Shown here piece after piece: positions 1 to 5,666 of a stretch of DNA of 7,853 nt (its first letter is position 1; each line of letters begins with the position of its first letter). A model generated the notes under the pieces. The model had not been told where the DNA came from. It saw nothing but the letters and a program-made list of their open reading frames with translations, and ran no database searches. The position numbers were made by a program, and so were the translations under genes. Origin of the DNA: JAFALX01 sp050734185 (GTDB lineage: Bacteria; Chloroflexota; Dormibacteria; Aeolococcales; Aeolococcaceae). The DNA is taken from the NCBI GenBank assembly GCA_050734185.1, contig JBOHUE010000186.1, forward strand, positions 1 to 7,853, in the 5' to 3' direction.

Positions 1-146
1 CGGCCGCGGCCGCGCCGGTTCCGCAGCCGAAGGAGCCACCGCCTACTGAGGCTCCCGGGCCGATCACCGATCGGGTCAGCGCGCCGCAGACGCAGATCGG
101 CTTCACCGCGAAACGTCGCTGGACTGACGGCCGGGAACTCTGGTGA
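1..146 (+). CDS. C-terminal end of a Pro/Ala-rich protein (5' truncated)
   Basis: The reading frame is open from the window edge (first full codon at 3) to a TGA at 144-146 and gives the last 47 residues of a protein. The visible part begins as an Ala/Pro/Glu-rich low-complexity stretch and ends in a more ordered basic and aromatic tail, ending RRWTDGRELW. Most third codon positions are G or C, as expected for a real gene in this DNA. The stop overlaps the start of the next gene (GTG at 143 or ATG at 146), which matches the coupling seen throughout this block. A Pro-rich linker followed by a short tail can occur in ssDNA-binding or recombination proteins, but nothing here is diagnostic and the function is unknown. 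Confidence 0.6.
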   Translation, partial: AAAAPVPQPKEPPPTEAPGPITDRVSAPQTQIGFTAKRRWTDGRELW

Positions 147-400
147 TGACGATGGGTGCGGCCGAGCAACGGTGCGAGTGCTGCGACCTGCCTACCTACT
201 CGTGCGGCAAGGCCAAGGAGGCGGCGCAACGCCACGCCCAAGACGCCGAGCGCCGGGCGCTGGTCCGGGCCGGGTGGATACCGGCGCATTACCGCGGTTT
301 CTGCGTGCGGTGCGGACAGCCTTTCAACGCCGACGCGTTGATCCGCTACGCCGGTAACGGCAGTTGGCGTGCCGAGTGCTGCGCGGACGGTGCGCCGTGA
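143..400 (+). CDS. small Cys-rich putative zinc-binding phage protein
   Basis: The product is 85 residues if the GTG at 143 is used (a GTGA overlap with the previous stop) or 84 from the ATG at 146. There is no clear ribosome binding site, so coupling to the upstream gene is likely. Two Cys clusters are visible. The first, near the N-terminus, is C11, C13, C14 and C21, containing the pattern C-x3-DLP-x3-C. The second is a C54-x2-C57 knuckle followed by C79-C80, forming a plausible zinc ribbon around GWIPAHYRGFCVRCGQPF and WRAECC. Small proteins with this second module are common in actinobacteriophages (recalled resemblance, not searched). A structural zinc role and nucleic-acid or protein binding are inferred; no catalytic motif is seen. 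The stop overlaps the next start by four bases. Confidence 0.75.
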   Translation: MMTMGAAEQRCECCDLPTYSCGKAKEAAQRHAQDAERRALVRAGWIPAHYRGFCVRCGQPFNADALIRYAGNGSWRAECCADGAP

Positions 401-759
401 CCGACGAGGCCCGAAACCGGCGCTGCCGCCGGTGCCGGAGGTCGACACCGACACGTCCGCGCCCCGGCGGCGGTACCGGCCACGCCGGCCGTGGGCTGTG
501 CGAATTGTGCTGGCAGTGGCTGTCCCGCCACGGCGAACTGGTCGACTACGAGCGACTCACCCGGTCCCGTGACGATCTGCTCGACGACTACGTGCTGCTG
601 CGCGCGCAGGGTCACGATTGGCGGCAGTGCGCGGCCCGACTGGGCATGAGCTTCGCCGCGTTCTCGCGGGCAATGCACCGGGCTCGCGCCGACAATGACC
701 CGCGAGCGGGACGCATCGGCGAGACCTGGCCGCCCACCGCGCGGGTGCGTGCATCGTGA
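397..759 (+). CDS. zinc-ribbon plus helix-turn-helix DNA-binding protein
   Basis: The product has 120 residues from the GTG at 397, which overlaps the previous stop as GTGA. A longer version from TTG 364 is possible but would overlap the previous gene more deeply. The N-terminus has C10-x2-C13, a basic Arg/Pro/Gly linker, then C35-x2-C38 in GLCELCWQW, which together could bind one zinc ion. A charged helical region (about 48-70) leads to a helix-turn-helix-like segment at about 74-96 (DWRQCAARLGMSFAAFSRAM), where the fixed LGMS turn resembles sigma-4/Trp-type HTH units. Proteins of this shape are frequent in actinophages and are usually annotated only as DNA-binding. It probably acts as a phage regulator, but its target cannot be read from the sequence. 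Its stop overlaps the resolvase start by four bases. Confidence 0.75.
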   Translation: MTDEARNRRCRRCRRSTPTRPRPGGGTGHAGRGLCELCWQWLSRHGELVDYERLTRSRDDLLDDYVLLRAQGHDWRQCAARLGMSFAAFSRAMHRARADNDPRAGRIGETWPPTARVRAS

Positions 760-1358
760 ACACCATCCAGCCGTCCTATGTGCTCGGTATCGACAGTGCG
801 CTGCACCGGACCGGCGTCGCGGTCATCGAGCTCGTCGACGGCGCGTGCCGGGCCCGCACCGATGTGCTGGCCACCGCGGCCCGGGACAACTCAATCCCCG
901 AACGGCATCGCCGGATCGCCGCGGTCGGTCAGGGTGTCGGTGTGTTGGCCGGCAGCCGCGCGCAGCTCGCTCTGGTCGAGGCGCCGGCGTTGGACGCTGA
1001 CCACGGCAACGCGTGGGACCGCGCCGCGGTGTGGTGGTGGATCGTCGGCACGCTGCTGCACCGCGAGATCCCCGTCGCGATGATCGCCCCGACCACGTTG
1101 AAGAAGTGGGCCACCGGCCGCGGCGGGTCATCAAAGCATCCGGTCGAGAAGGCCGACGTCGTCCGCGCCATGCACGCCATGTGGCCCGGTGTGCCGTGCA
1201 CAGCCAACATTGCCCGCCACAATGAATGTGACGCGCTCAGTATGTCGACCATGTGCGCGCAGTTTCTCGGATGGCCCGTTCCCGTCCGATCCTGGCAAGG
1301 CGATTCGCTGGCGGTCGTCAAGTGGCCTGTTGGAATCAGGCGAGGAGCGTCGCGATGA
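756..1358 (+). CDS. RuvC-like Holliday junction resolvase
   Basis: The product has 200 residues from GTG 756, which overlaps the previous stop as GTGA. It has the RNase H-like fold signature of RuvC endonucleases. The first strand is VLGIDSALHRTGVAV with the metal-binding Asp D13 followed by the usual Thr-Gly. The second acidic residue is E75 in LALVEAPAL. Near the C-terminus, HNECDALSM supplies E157 and D159, in place of the family's usual D-x-x-D. A Lys-rich stretch, LKKWATGRGGSSKHPVEK (115-132), fits the substrate-binding loop. Length and motif order match phage RuvC-like resolvases. The expected role is cutting four-way or branched DNA made during phage replication and recombination, or before packaging, with two Mg2+ ions. 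It is diverged from the bacterial chromosomal enzyme, so no gene symbol is given. Confidence 0.9.
   Translation: MNTIQPSYVLGIDSALHRTGVAVIELVDGACRARTDVLATAARDNSIPERHRRIAAVGQGVGVLAGSRAQLALVEAPALDADHGNAWDRAAVWWWIVGTLLHREIPVAMIAPTTLKKWATGRGGSSKHPVEKADVVRAMHAMWPGVPCTANIARHNECDALSMSTMCAQFLGWPVPVRSWQGDSLAVVKWPVGIRRGASR
1342..1347 (+). promoter_or_regulatory. strong ribosome binding site of the HNH gene
   Basis: GAGGAG lies inside the end of the resolvase gene, seven bases before ATG 1355. It fixes that start over an in-frame upstream GTG or ATG and gives this gene independent translation, unlike several neighbours that rely only on coupling. Confidence 0.75.
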
Positions 1359-2128
1359 CAGTGTGCAGCATTGTCGAATGCGAGTCGAAGACGCGCAGCC
1401 GCGGTTACTGCGGTAAGCACTACAAGCGGTGGAGTCGGCATGGCGATCCGAATTGCGTCGCACCTGGATACGAGAACTGTGGCGCTGATGCAGCGACCCG
1501 TCTGGCTGCTTACACCGAGCAGCGCGGCTCTTGTGTGGTCTATACGCGCGGCAAGCCGAGTCGCAGCGGTCACAGGCTAATTGCTCACCGCGGGAAGGAC
1601 CGTGGCGTCCATCGGGTCGCCTGGGAGCTGGCCAACGGCCCGATCCCTGTCGGCATGTGCGTGCTTCACCACTGCGACGTCCCGTCATGCGTGAACGTCG
1701 ATCACCTGTTCCTCGGCACGCTCGCCGACAACAACCACGACCGCGATCGCAAAGGACGCCAGGTCGCAGCCAAGGGTTCCAAGCACGTCCGAGCGAAGCT
1801 CACCGAGTGGGAAGTCCAGCAGATCCGCGAGCGACATGGTGCAGGCGAGGCCATTCTCGCACTCTCCCGGGAGTTCAGTGTCTCGCAGCGCGCGGTGCAA
1901 CTCGCGGTACGTGGTGAAACCTGGCAGCACGTCCGGACTCCGGCGTTAATGCCCACGGCGGAACTCGTCGAGAAGTACCGCCCGAAACTGGCCGAGGATG
2001 ACATTCGGGCGATCAGGGCCGCTGTGGCGAGCGGCGCGACCATCACAGCTACAGCAAAGCGGTTCGGTGTAGCGCGTACCGCGATTGCCAACATCGTTCA
2101 CCGTCGATCCTGGAAGTCAGTCGCATGA
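1355..2128 (+). CDS. HNH endonuclease with two C-terminal HTH modules
   Basis: The product has 257 residues from ATG 1355 (ATGA overlap with the resolvase stop, RBS GAGGAG). Three parts are visible. First, a Cys/His knuckle (C4, C9, C19, H22 in GYCGKHYKRW) of the kind often found at the front of actinobacterial HNH proteins. Second, an HNH_3-type nuclease core at about 84-132: HRVAWELANG, then the H105-H106 pair, C107 and C112, N114, H117, and LGTLADNNHD, typical of homing-type enzymes. Third, two similar 46-residue units at 148-193 and 211-256 that look like HTH DNA-recognition modules. It probably cuts a specific DNA site and promotes its own spread. GC at third codon positions is clearly lower than in the resolvase gene (about 64% against 87% in hand-counted stretches), suggesting later arrival. 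Confidence 0.88.
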   Translation: MTVCSIVECESKTRSRGYCGKHYKRWSRHGDPNCVAPGYENCGADAATRLAAYTEQRGSCVVYTRGKPSRSGHRLIAHRGKDRGVHRVAWELANGPIPVGMCVLHHCDVPSCVNVDHLFLGTLADNNHDRDRKGRQVAAKGSKHVRAKLTEWEVQQIRERHGAGEAILALSREFSVSQRAVQLAVRGETWQHVRTPALMPTAELVEKYRPKLAEDDIRAIRAAVASGATITATAKRFGVARTAIANIVHRRSWKSVA

Positions 2129-2328
2129 CCCAACGCCGCCGCGTGTCCATCCGCCTCGAACAGCTGGTCGACCTGCACTCGCGGCCGCCGGATGAGTTCT
2201 TCACCGACTGGCGCTGCCGGCTGTGCCATCGCCGCTCCGGCGCCGTCGACCGCGAGACAGCTCTCAACGACGCCGCCACCCACCTGCAGACCGACCACCG
2301 CGCCGCCGGTGGCGTGAAAAGGAAGTGA
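2125..2328 (+). CDS. small C2H2-like zinc-finger protein
   Basis: The product has 67 residues from ATG 2125, joined to the HNH stop by an ATGA overlap. After a basic N-terminus it carries C31-x2-C34 and H53-x4-H58. This is a C2H2-type zinc ligand set with an 18-residue spacing between the Cys and His pairs, longer than the 12 of classical fingers. The second half is helical and ends in basic residues (GGVKRK). Nucleic-acid binding is a reasonable inference but no partner is evident. Such tiny C2H2-like proteins are common in actinophage replication-side operons (recalled, not searched). The gene ends seven bases before the next start. Confidence 0.7.
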   Translation: MTQRRRVSIRLEQLVDLHSRPPDEFFTDWRCRLCHRRSGAVDRETALNDAATHLQTDHRAAGGVKRK

Positions 2329-2335
2329 TCGCAAA

Positions 2336-2569
2336 ATGCTGCACCGAGACTGGCCCCCGCCGCCCGACGAACCCAAGACCGGTCTCGTGATGATCGAGGT
2401 GCTGGCCGCGTTCCTGCTGCTGCTACTCGCCCCGCTGGCGGCGTGGTTCGTCGCCGCGCTGCCCGGTTCGCACCCGTGGGCGGGCGCCGTGTGGCCCGCC
2501 GGGTGGTCCCTGGCCGTCGTGGTCCTGTTCGTCGGCAACTTCGTCCGCGAGCGGAGGTCTCATCGATGA
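2336..2569 (+). CDS. small membrane protein with two predicted helices
   Basis: The product has 77 residues from ATG 2336, with a good ribosome binding site (AAGGAAG at 2319-2325, ten bases upstream). A short Pro-rich N-terminus, DWPPPPDEP, is followed by a hydrophobic helix at about 17-42 (with a run of five Leu), a turn with Gly, Ser, His and Pro, and a second helix at about 48-68. The C-terminus is basic (RERRSHR), which by the positive-inside rule favours both ends in the cytoplasm. The two-helix hairpin shape resembles class II holins, but no lysin lies nearby and the gene sits among DNA-metabolism genes, so a holin call is not supported. It should be read as a membrane protein of unknown function, translationally coupled to the next gene by ATGA. 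Confidence 0.7.
   Translation: MLHRDWPPPPDEPKTGLVMIEVLAAFLLLLLAPLAAWFVAALPGSHPWAGAVWPAGWSLAVVVLFVGNFVRERRSHR
2553..2557 (+). promoter_or_regulatory. consensus ribosome binding site
   Basis: GGAGG lies eight bases before ATG 2566 and selects that start over the longer in-frame extension beginning at 2443, which would overlap the membrane-protein gene. Confidence 0.75.
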
Positions 2570-3180
2570 GCGAACACACCGAGCAGCCGCGACCGACGCC
2601 GCGACCGGGTGTCCCGAGCGTGCAGGCCGCGGTGCGAGCGGACCTCGAGTCACGCGAGCAGCTGGGTATCGAGCGTTACGGCACACCGCTGCAGCCCCAC
2701 AACGGCCGGGATGGTCTCACCGACGCCTATGAGGAGGCGCTGGATCTCACGTGCTACCTGCGTCAGGTTCTCATCGAGCGCGACGGCCGGACGCAGGCCG
2801 AGCTCGATGAGGACATGCGCGTCGATGCGGACCTGCTCAACGACGTCATCCAGGAGGCGTGCCCGAGGTGGATGAGCGACGACGCCGCCCGTGAGCTGAC
2901 CGAGGGCGTCCTGGCGGACCTGGCGCAGATGCAGGGCGTGACGGTGCTGCACGGTCCTGACAGCGAACCGTGGACGCCACCCGCGAAGCAGTCCGCAGTC
3001 GATACCGCGGTCACCCAGATCGTCGAGCAGCAGCAGCAGATCTCCCACCTCGAGGATCAGCTGCGGGCGACCGGTGTCGAGCGTGACTGGTGGCGTGCTC
3101 GCGTCAACGACGTGCAAGGCAAGCTCGCGGATCTACTTCACGACGATGGCCGCGAAGCCGAGCGGCAGGGCCGGTCATGA
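2566..3180 (+). CDS. putative MazG-like NTP pyrophosphohydrolase with coiled-coil tail
   Basis: The product has 204 residues from ATG 2566 (consensus RBS GGAGG, ATGA overlap). After a Pro-rich leader, residues 20-72 carry the signature of all-alpha NTP pyrophosphohydrolases: E28-x2-E31, 25 residues, then E57-x2-D60 (AYEEALDLTCYLRQ). This fits the EXXE-(12-28)-EXXD metal-binding pattern of MazG and dUTPase-like enzymes. The conserved-looking IERYGTPLQPHNGRD between the pairs recurs in actinophage proteins as I recall them. Residues 75-128 form another acidic helical region. Residues 145-192 (IVEQQQQISHLEDQL onward) look like a coiled coil, suggesting oligomerisation. If active, it would remove pyrophosphate from unwanted or signalling nucleotides. 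Substrate and activity are inferred from the motif alone. Confidence 0.7.
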   Translation: MSEHTEQPRPTPRPGVPSVQAAVRADLESREQLGIERYGTPLQPHNGRDGLTDAYEEALDLTCYLRQVLIERDGRTQAELDEDMRVDADLLNDVIQEACPRWMSDDAARELTEGVLADLAQMQGVTVLHGPDSEPWTPPAKQSAVDTAVTQIVEQQQQISHLEDQLRATGVERDWWRARVNDVQGKLADLLHDDGREAERQGRS

Positions 3181-3545
3181 TCCGGGTGAGTCGAAAGAGT
3201 GACGTCCGTGACGTCGCCCCGCTCACGCCTGAGCTGACGCCGGCCGCCAACCACGCCGCCGTGTGCGCGGTGCTGAAGTGGGCGGTCCGAACGTCGGGCG
3301 TGTCCCGCGTGGAAATCCAGGACCTTTGCGAGGAGCTAGTGCTGGACCAAGAGGAAGCCCGGATCCACGGCCAGACCCAGCGCCAGGCGCAGTGGACGGC
3401 GATCCGGGATCGGGCCATCGGAGTCGTCGAGGAGGCGATTCGGGAGGTCCGCGACGACGTCGGCACCCGCAAGGTCGCCGAGACCGCCGTCGACGACCTG
3501 CTGGCGCACCGTGACCTGCTGGCTCAGATGGCGGCGCTGCCATGA
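3177..3545 (+). CDS. hypothetical helical protein
   Basis: The product has 122 residues from ATG 3177, which overlaps the previous stop as ATGA. I do not recognise a family. It is mostly charged helix: residues 22-62 include CAVLKWAVRTSGVS and a very acidic helix, EIQDLCEELVLDQEEAR, and residues 66-118 form a long Glu/Asp/Arg-rich helical region ending LLAQMAALP. There is no signal peptide, membrane segment or clear catalytic motif. The two Cys (C30, C51) do not form a zinc pair. GC-rich third positions and overlaps at both ends support a real gene. A structural or protein-binding role is possible but not shown. Confidence 0.7.
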   Translation: MIRVSRKSDVRDVAPLTPELTPAANHAAVCAVLKWAVRTSGVSRVEIQDLCEELVLDQEEARIHGQTQRQAQWTAIRDRAIGVVEEAIREVRDDVGTRKVAETAVDDLLAHRDLLAQMAALP

Positions 3546-3688
3546 ACGCGGGCGAGCGCCAGGCCTACGCCCTCACCCATCCGCTGAACCGAGCCGACAT
3601 CGGACAAGATCAGATCGCCGCTTTGCGATCCGTCGACCCGTTACCGGGCGGGAACCTGTTGTGCTCGATCCTCGCCGTGGACCGTTGA
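3542..3688 (+). CDS. hypothetical 48-residue protein
   Basis: This short gene fills what would otherwise be a gap. It starts at ATG 3542 inside the previous stop (ATGA) and ends in TGA 3686-3688, directly abutting the next ATG at 3689. The product begins MNAGERQAYALTHPLNRADI and ends LLCSILAVDR. It has no recognisable domain, one Cys and no obvious membrane segment, although the last dozen residues are fairly hydrophobic. The case for it being real rests on exact packing between two neighbours with the same junction style as the rest of the operon, and on an open frame. It could also be a short translated spacer that mainly couples its neighbours. Confidence 0.6.
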   Translation: MNAGERQAYALTHPLNRADIGQDQIAALRSVDPLPGGNLLCSILAVDR

Positions 3689-3979
3689 ATGCGTCTCAAC
3701 GACGGCGCGCCGGTCTGGCACGCGAGCATCAGCATCAGAACACCCGACCTGCGGCTCGTGCGGTCCGCCGGGGTGGCCGAGCGACACGCCGTGCGGCTGC
3801 TCGCTGGCGTTGGCAACGACCGCGAGTGGTGGTACTGGAATCCGGCCGTCGCGGTTGGCCATCTTCGGGTCGGTCTCACGCCGGCCGAGGTCGCCATGTT
3901 GCCGGAGCTGCCCGCCGAGCACGACGCCGGCCCGTCCGGACCGGAGCGGCGTCGCACACCACCTAGGGGACGTCAATGA
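3689..3979 (+). CDS. hypothetical conserved-type phage protein
   Basis: The product has 96 residues from ATG 3689, which follows the previous stop with no gap. The N-terminus, DGAPVWHASISIR, recalls an opening seen in several actinophage proteins of unknown function (recollection only). Residues 29-62 include VAERHAVRLLAGVGNDREWW, YWNPAVAVGHLRVGL, and a short helix LTPAEVAMLPELP, giving a compact mixed alpha/beta domain of about 75 residues. The tail is Pro, Arg and Gly-rich and probably disordered. No zinc, membrane or catalytic motif is evident. The stop overlaps the next start as ATGA. Confidence 0.7.
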   Translation: MRLNDGAPVWHASISIRTPDLRLVRSAGVAERHAVRLLAGVGNDREWWYWNPAVAVGHLRVGLTPAEVAMLPELPAEHDAGPSGPERRRTPPRGRQ

Positions 3980-4296
3980 GCTACGACATCGACCTCATCA
4001 TCGACACCGGCGGACCCGAGCCTGCCCGTCTGACTAGTCGCAACCAGACCAGCAACGTCTCCTGCATGTGGCGCCACGCTGGCGCTGACCTCGCCGAGTT
4101 CGATGGCCGTACCGCTGTCGAGGCCCTACCGGCGCTGCGCATCGCGATCGCCGCCATAGAGGACGATCCGGGCACCTACAAAGCGATGAACCCGGCGAAC
4201 GGCTGGGGTGACTACGACTCGTGCCTGGAGTTCCTGCGCGAGCTGGTGAAGGACTTCACGGCGCACCCGAAGGCGACCGTGGTGGTGAGCCGGTGA
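3976..4296 (+). CDS. conserved actinophage-type protein of unknown function
   Basis: The product has 106 residues from ATG 3976, preceded by AGGGGA at 3965-3970 (five bases) and overlapping the previous stop as ATGA. It starts MSYDIDLIIDTGG and has three distinctive blocks: NQTSNVSCMWRHAGADLAEF (23-42), LPALRIAIAAIEDDP (51-65) and NPANGWGDYDSCLEFLREL (72-90). As I recall, proteins built of these same blocks recur across phages and in some bacterial genomes, always without assigned function. The invariant-looking Asn, Trp, Gly and Tyr residues could form a binding site, but no enzyme class is implied. There is no signal peptide or membrane helix. It is coupled to the next gene by a GTGA overlap. 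Confidence 0.8.
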   Translation: MSYDIDLIIDTGGPEPARLTSRNQTSNVSCMWRHAGADLAEFDGRTAVEALPALRIAIAAIEDDPGTYKAMNPANGWGDYDSCLEFLRELVKDFTAHPKATVVVSR

Positions 4297-5297
4297 GCCA
4301 ACTCGAGTGTGGTAATTGCGGTCGACCAGTGGCCGACGGCTACCCAATCTGCATCCGCTGCAGCAGTACCCTGGCCGAGACGCTGCGGGGCGCACCCGAG
4401 CTCGTCGATGACCTACTCGTCACGTTGAGCAAGCAGGACCGGCTCGCCAGCGGCGCTGGGCGCGGCGGCCGCACCGAGCAACCGCTGCCGGTGCGCCTGG
4501 ACATCCCTGACGAGATCTGGTCGCTGGGCAACACGCTGACCACTTGGGTGCGGGAGCTAGCCGAGATTAATGGCTGGACCATCGACACCCGTCACCTCGC
4601 CCGGCCCATCCGGGGCAACGCGCTCGATGCCGCAATGTCAGCTAGCAACCGACATGATCAACGCTGCCAGTTGTCCGACCTGCCGCCTTCGATGTGTGCG
4701 CACTGCCGCGGTGACCAGCTGCCTGCCGAGGTGGAGCCGGACTATCAGGTCACGGTTCTACGGCCGCCTGTGGCGCCAGTGCTCGGCTGGCGGCCGCCGA
4801 CCGCGCTGGACAGCCTCCGGTTCGCGGCTGGCTGGCTGGCCGAGCACATCGGGCACTTGCGTCGCCTGCCCGCCGCCGAACAGGCCCACGACGAGCTCAC
4901 CGACGCGATGACGGCCGCGAACAAGGCGTGCAGTGCACCGCCGCTGCGCGTGTTCGTCGGTGCGTGCGAGAAGTGCGAGGCCGATCTGTATGGCTGGCCT
5001 GATCACCGCGCTGTTCGCTGCGGTCGTTGCGGCACCGAGTATCGCGACATGGCCGACCGCTGGGACGCTGCGTTGCTGAAGCTGCGCGGCTACCCGGCCA
5101 CGGCCGCTACTATCGCGCGGTTCACTGGCGAGCTCTATGGAGTGCAGGTCAATCGCAAGGCCATCAACCTGTGGCACCACCGTCGTAAGATCACCGCGAT
5201 CGACCACGACGACCACGACGATCCGCGCTTTCGCATCGGTGACGTCTTAGCCCTTGCGCGTCAGAGCGTTGGCGCACTTTCTCGCATAGGTTCGTAG
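4293..5297 (+). CDS. zinc-ribbon and helix-turn-helix DNA-binding protein
   Basis: The product has 334 residues from GTG 4293 (GTGA overlap). In order it shows an N-terminal zinc ribbon (C6-x2-C9 and C20-x2-C23 in CGNCGRPV and CIRC); a helical segment containing LVTLSKQDRL and LGNTLTTWVREL (38-92); a Cys-containing insert with C125, C135 and C138 (C-x3-DLP-x3-C-x2-C); a helical region including LRFAAGWLAEHIGHLRRLP (175-193); a second ribbon with C225-x2-C228 and C243-x2-C246; and a C-terminal winged HTH-like part (about 268-324, VNRKAINLWHHRRKI and FRIGDVLALA). The two-ribbon plus HTH arrangement matches a widespread actinophage family annotated as HTH DNA-binding. It may regulate transcription or help replication. 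It is the last gene before the terminator. Confidence 0.8.
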   Translation: MSQLECGNCGRPVADGYPICIRCSSTLAETLRGAPELVDDLLVTLSKQDRLASGAGRGGRTEQPLPVRLDIPDEIWSLGNTLTTWVRELAEINGWTIDTRHLARPIRGNALDAAMSASNRHDQRCQLSDLPPSMCAHCRGDQLPAEVEPDYQVTVLRPPVAPVLGWRPPTALDSLRFAAGWLAEHIGHLRRLPAAEQAHDELTDAMTAANKACSAPPLRVFVGACEKCEADLYGWPDHRAVRCGRCGTEYRDMADRWDAALLKLRGYPATAATIARFTGELYGVQVNRKAINLWHHRRKITAIDHDDHDDPRFRIGDVLALARQSVGALSRIGS

Positions 5298-5457
5298 GGT
5301 CTTGACCACCTGAAACGGGCGCGCCTGAGACCCCTTCTTTGCGCGGTGGATGACTATCTGCAACCATGCGGTGCAGTGGGACGAACTGTGCCCGCTTCTG
5401 GGGTCGCACTCCCAGCGTGTGGCCGGAGCCTCAGGCTCATAGCTGCATAGTTTCGAC
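5298..5457 (+). other. gene-free stretch before the terminator
   Basis: No coding frame here is convincing. It contains a perfect 13-base palindrome, GAGCCT-C-AGGCTC, at 5426-5438, and a distant pair GACCCC (5329-5334) with GGGGTC (5400-5405) that could close a structured RNA of about 77 bases. It begins with TTGACC (5302-5307), a possible -35, but no matching -10 lies at the right distance. It may simply be the 3' untranslated end of the left operon, or carry a promoter for the cassette to the right. Confidence 0.4.
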
Positions 5458-5498
5458 TCGGCCCCGGCTCTCGTGGTGGTGAGCCGGGGCCGACTTTT
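5458..5498 (+). terminator. strong intrinsic terminator
   Basis: A perfect 13-base-pair stem (5458-5470 with 5481-5493, core GGCCCCGGCTC/GAGCCGGGGCC) encloses a ten-base loop and is followed after one base by TTTT at 5495-5498. It lies about 160 bases after the last gene of the left operon and should separate that operon from the cassette that follows. The T run is short but the stem is very GC-rich. Confidence 0.85.
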
Positions 5499-5523
5499 CG
5501 CTTCAGCGGGTCGTTGTCCTCGC

Positions 5524-5649
5524 GTGTGCCTCTGCGCCGCACCGGTCCGACTTTTCCTTCTCACCGCCGCGCTCGCCACCTGTCTAGCGCTGCTGTTCGC
5601 CGAGCTCGTCGCCTTCCTGGCGATCGTGGCGCTCATCGCGCTGCCCTAA
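5524..5649 (+). CDS. 41-residue hydrophobic membrane microprotein
   Basis: A GTG at 5524 opens a frame ending in TAA 5647-5649. The product starts VCLCAAPVRLFLLTAALATC and continues as an almost unbroken hydrophobic sequence to its last residue, with a single acidic residue (E27) in the middle. It could form one long helix or a tight two-helix hairpin split at FAEL. About 35 of 41 codons end in G or C, which supports coding. The ribosome binding site is weak (AGCGGG, 13 bases upstream), so the exact start is uncertain. It lies 17 bases before the secreted-protein gene and is probably co-transcribed with it. Function is unknown; a holin-like, toxin-like or membrane-regulator role cannot be told apart from sequence. 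Confidence 0.5.
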   Translation: MCLCAAPVRLFLLTAALATCLALLFAELVAFLAIVALIALP

Positions 5650-5666
5650 CGAAAGGCAACTACCGA

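Noticed and set aside
929..1573. Antisense open frame across the resolvase and HNH genes
   Set aside because: It spans two well-supported + strand genes and has no domain or ribosome binding site.
2336..2569. Holin assignment for the two-helix membrane protein
   Set aside because: There is no lysin nearby and the gene sits among DNA-metabolism genes; topology alone is not enough.
5302..5330. TTGACC as a -35 promoter element for the cassette
   Set aside because: No acceptable -10 lies 16-18 bases downstream and the strong terminator at 5458 would stop the transcript.
5440..5500. Possible tRNA T-arm (TTTCGACTC) next to a GC-rich stem
   Set aside because: The bases on either side of the loop do not pair as a T-stem and no acceptor or anticodon arm can be built; the GC-rich stem is a terminator.
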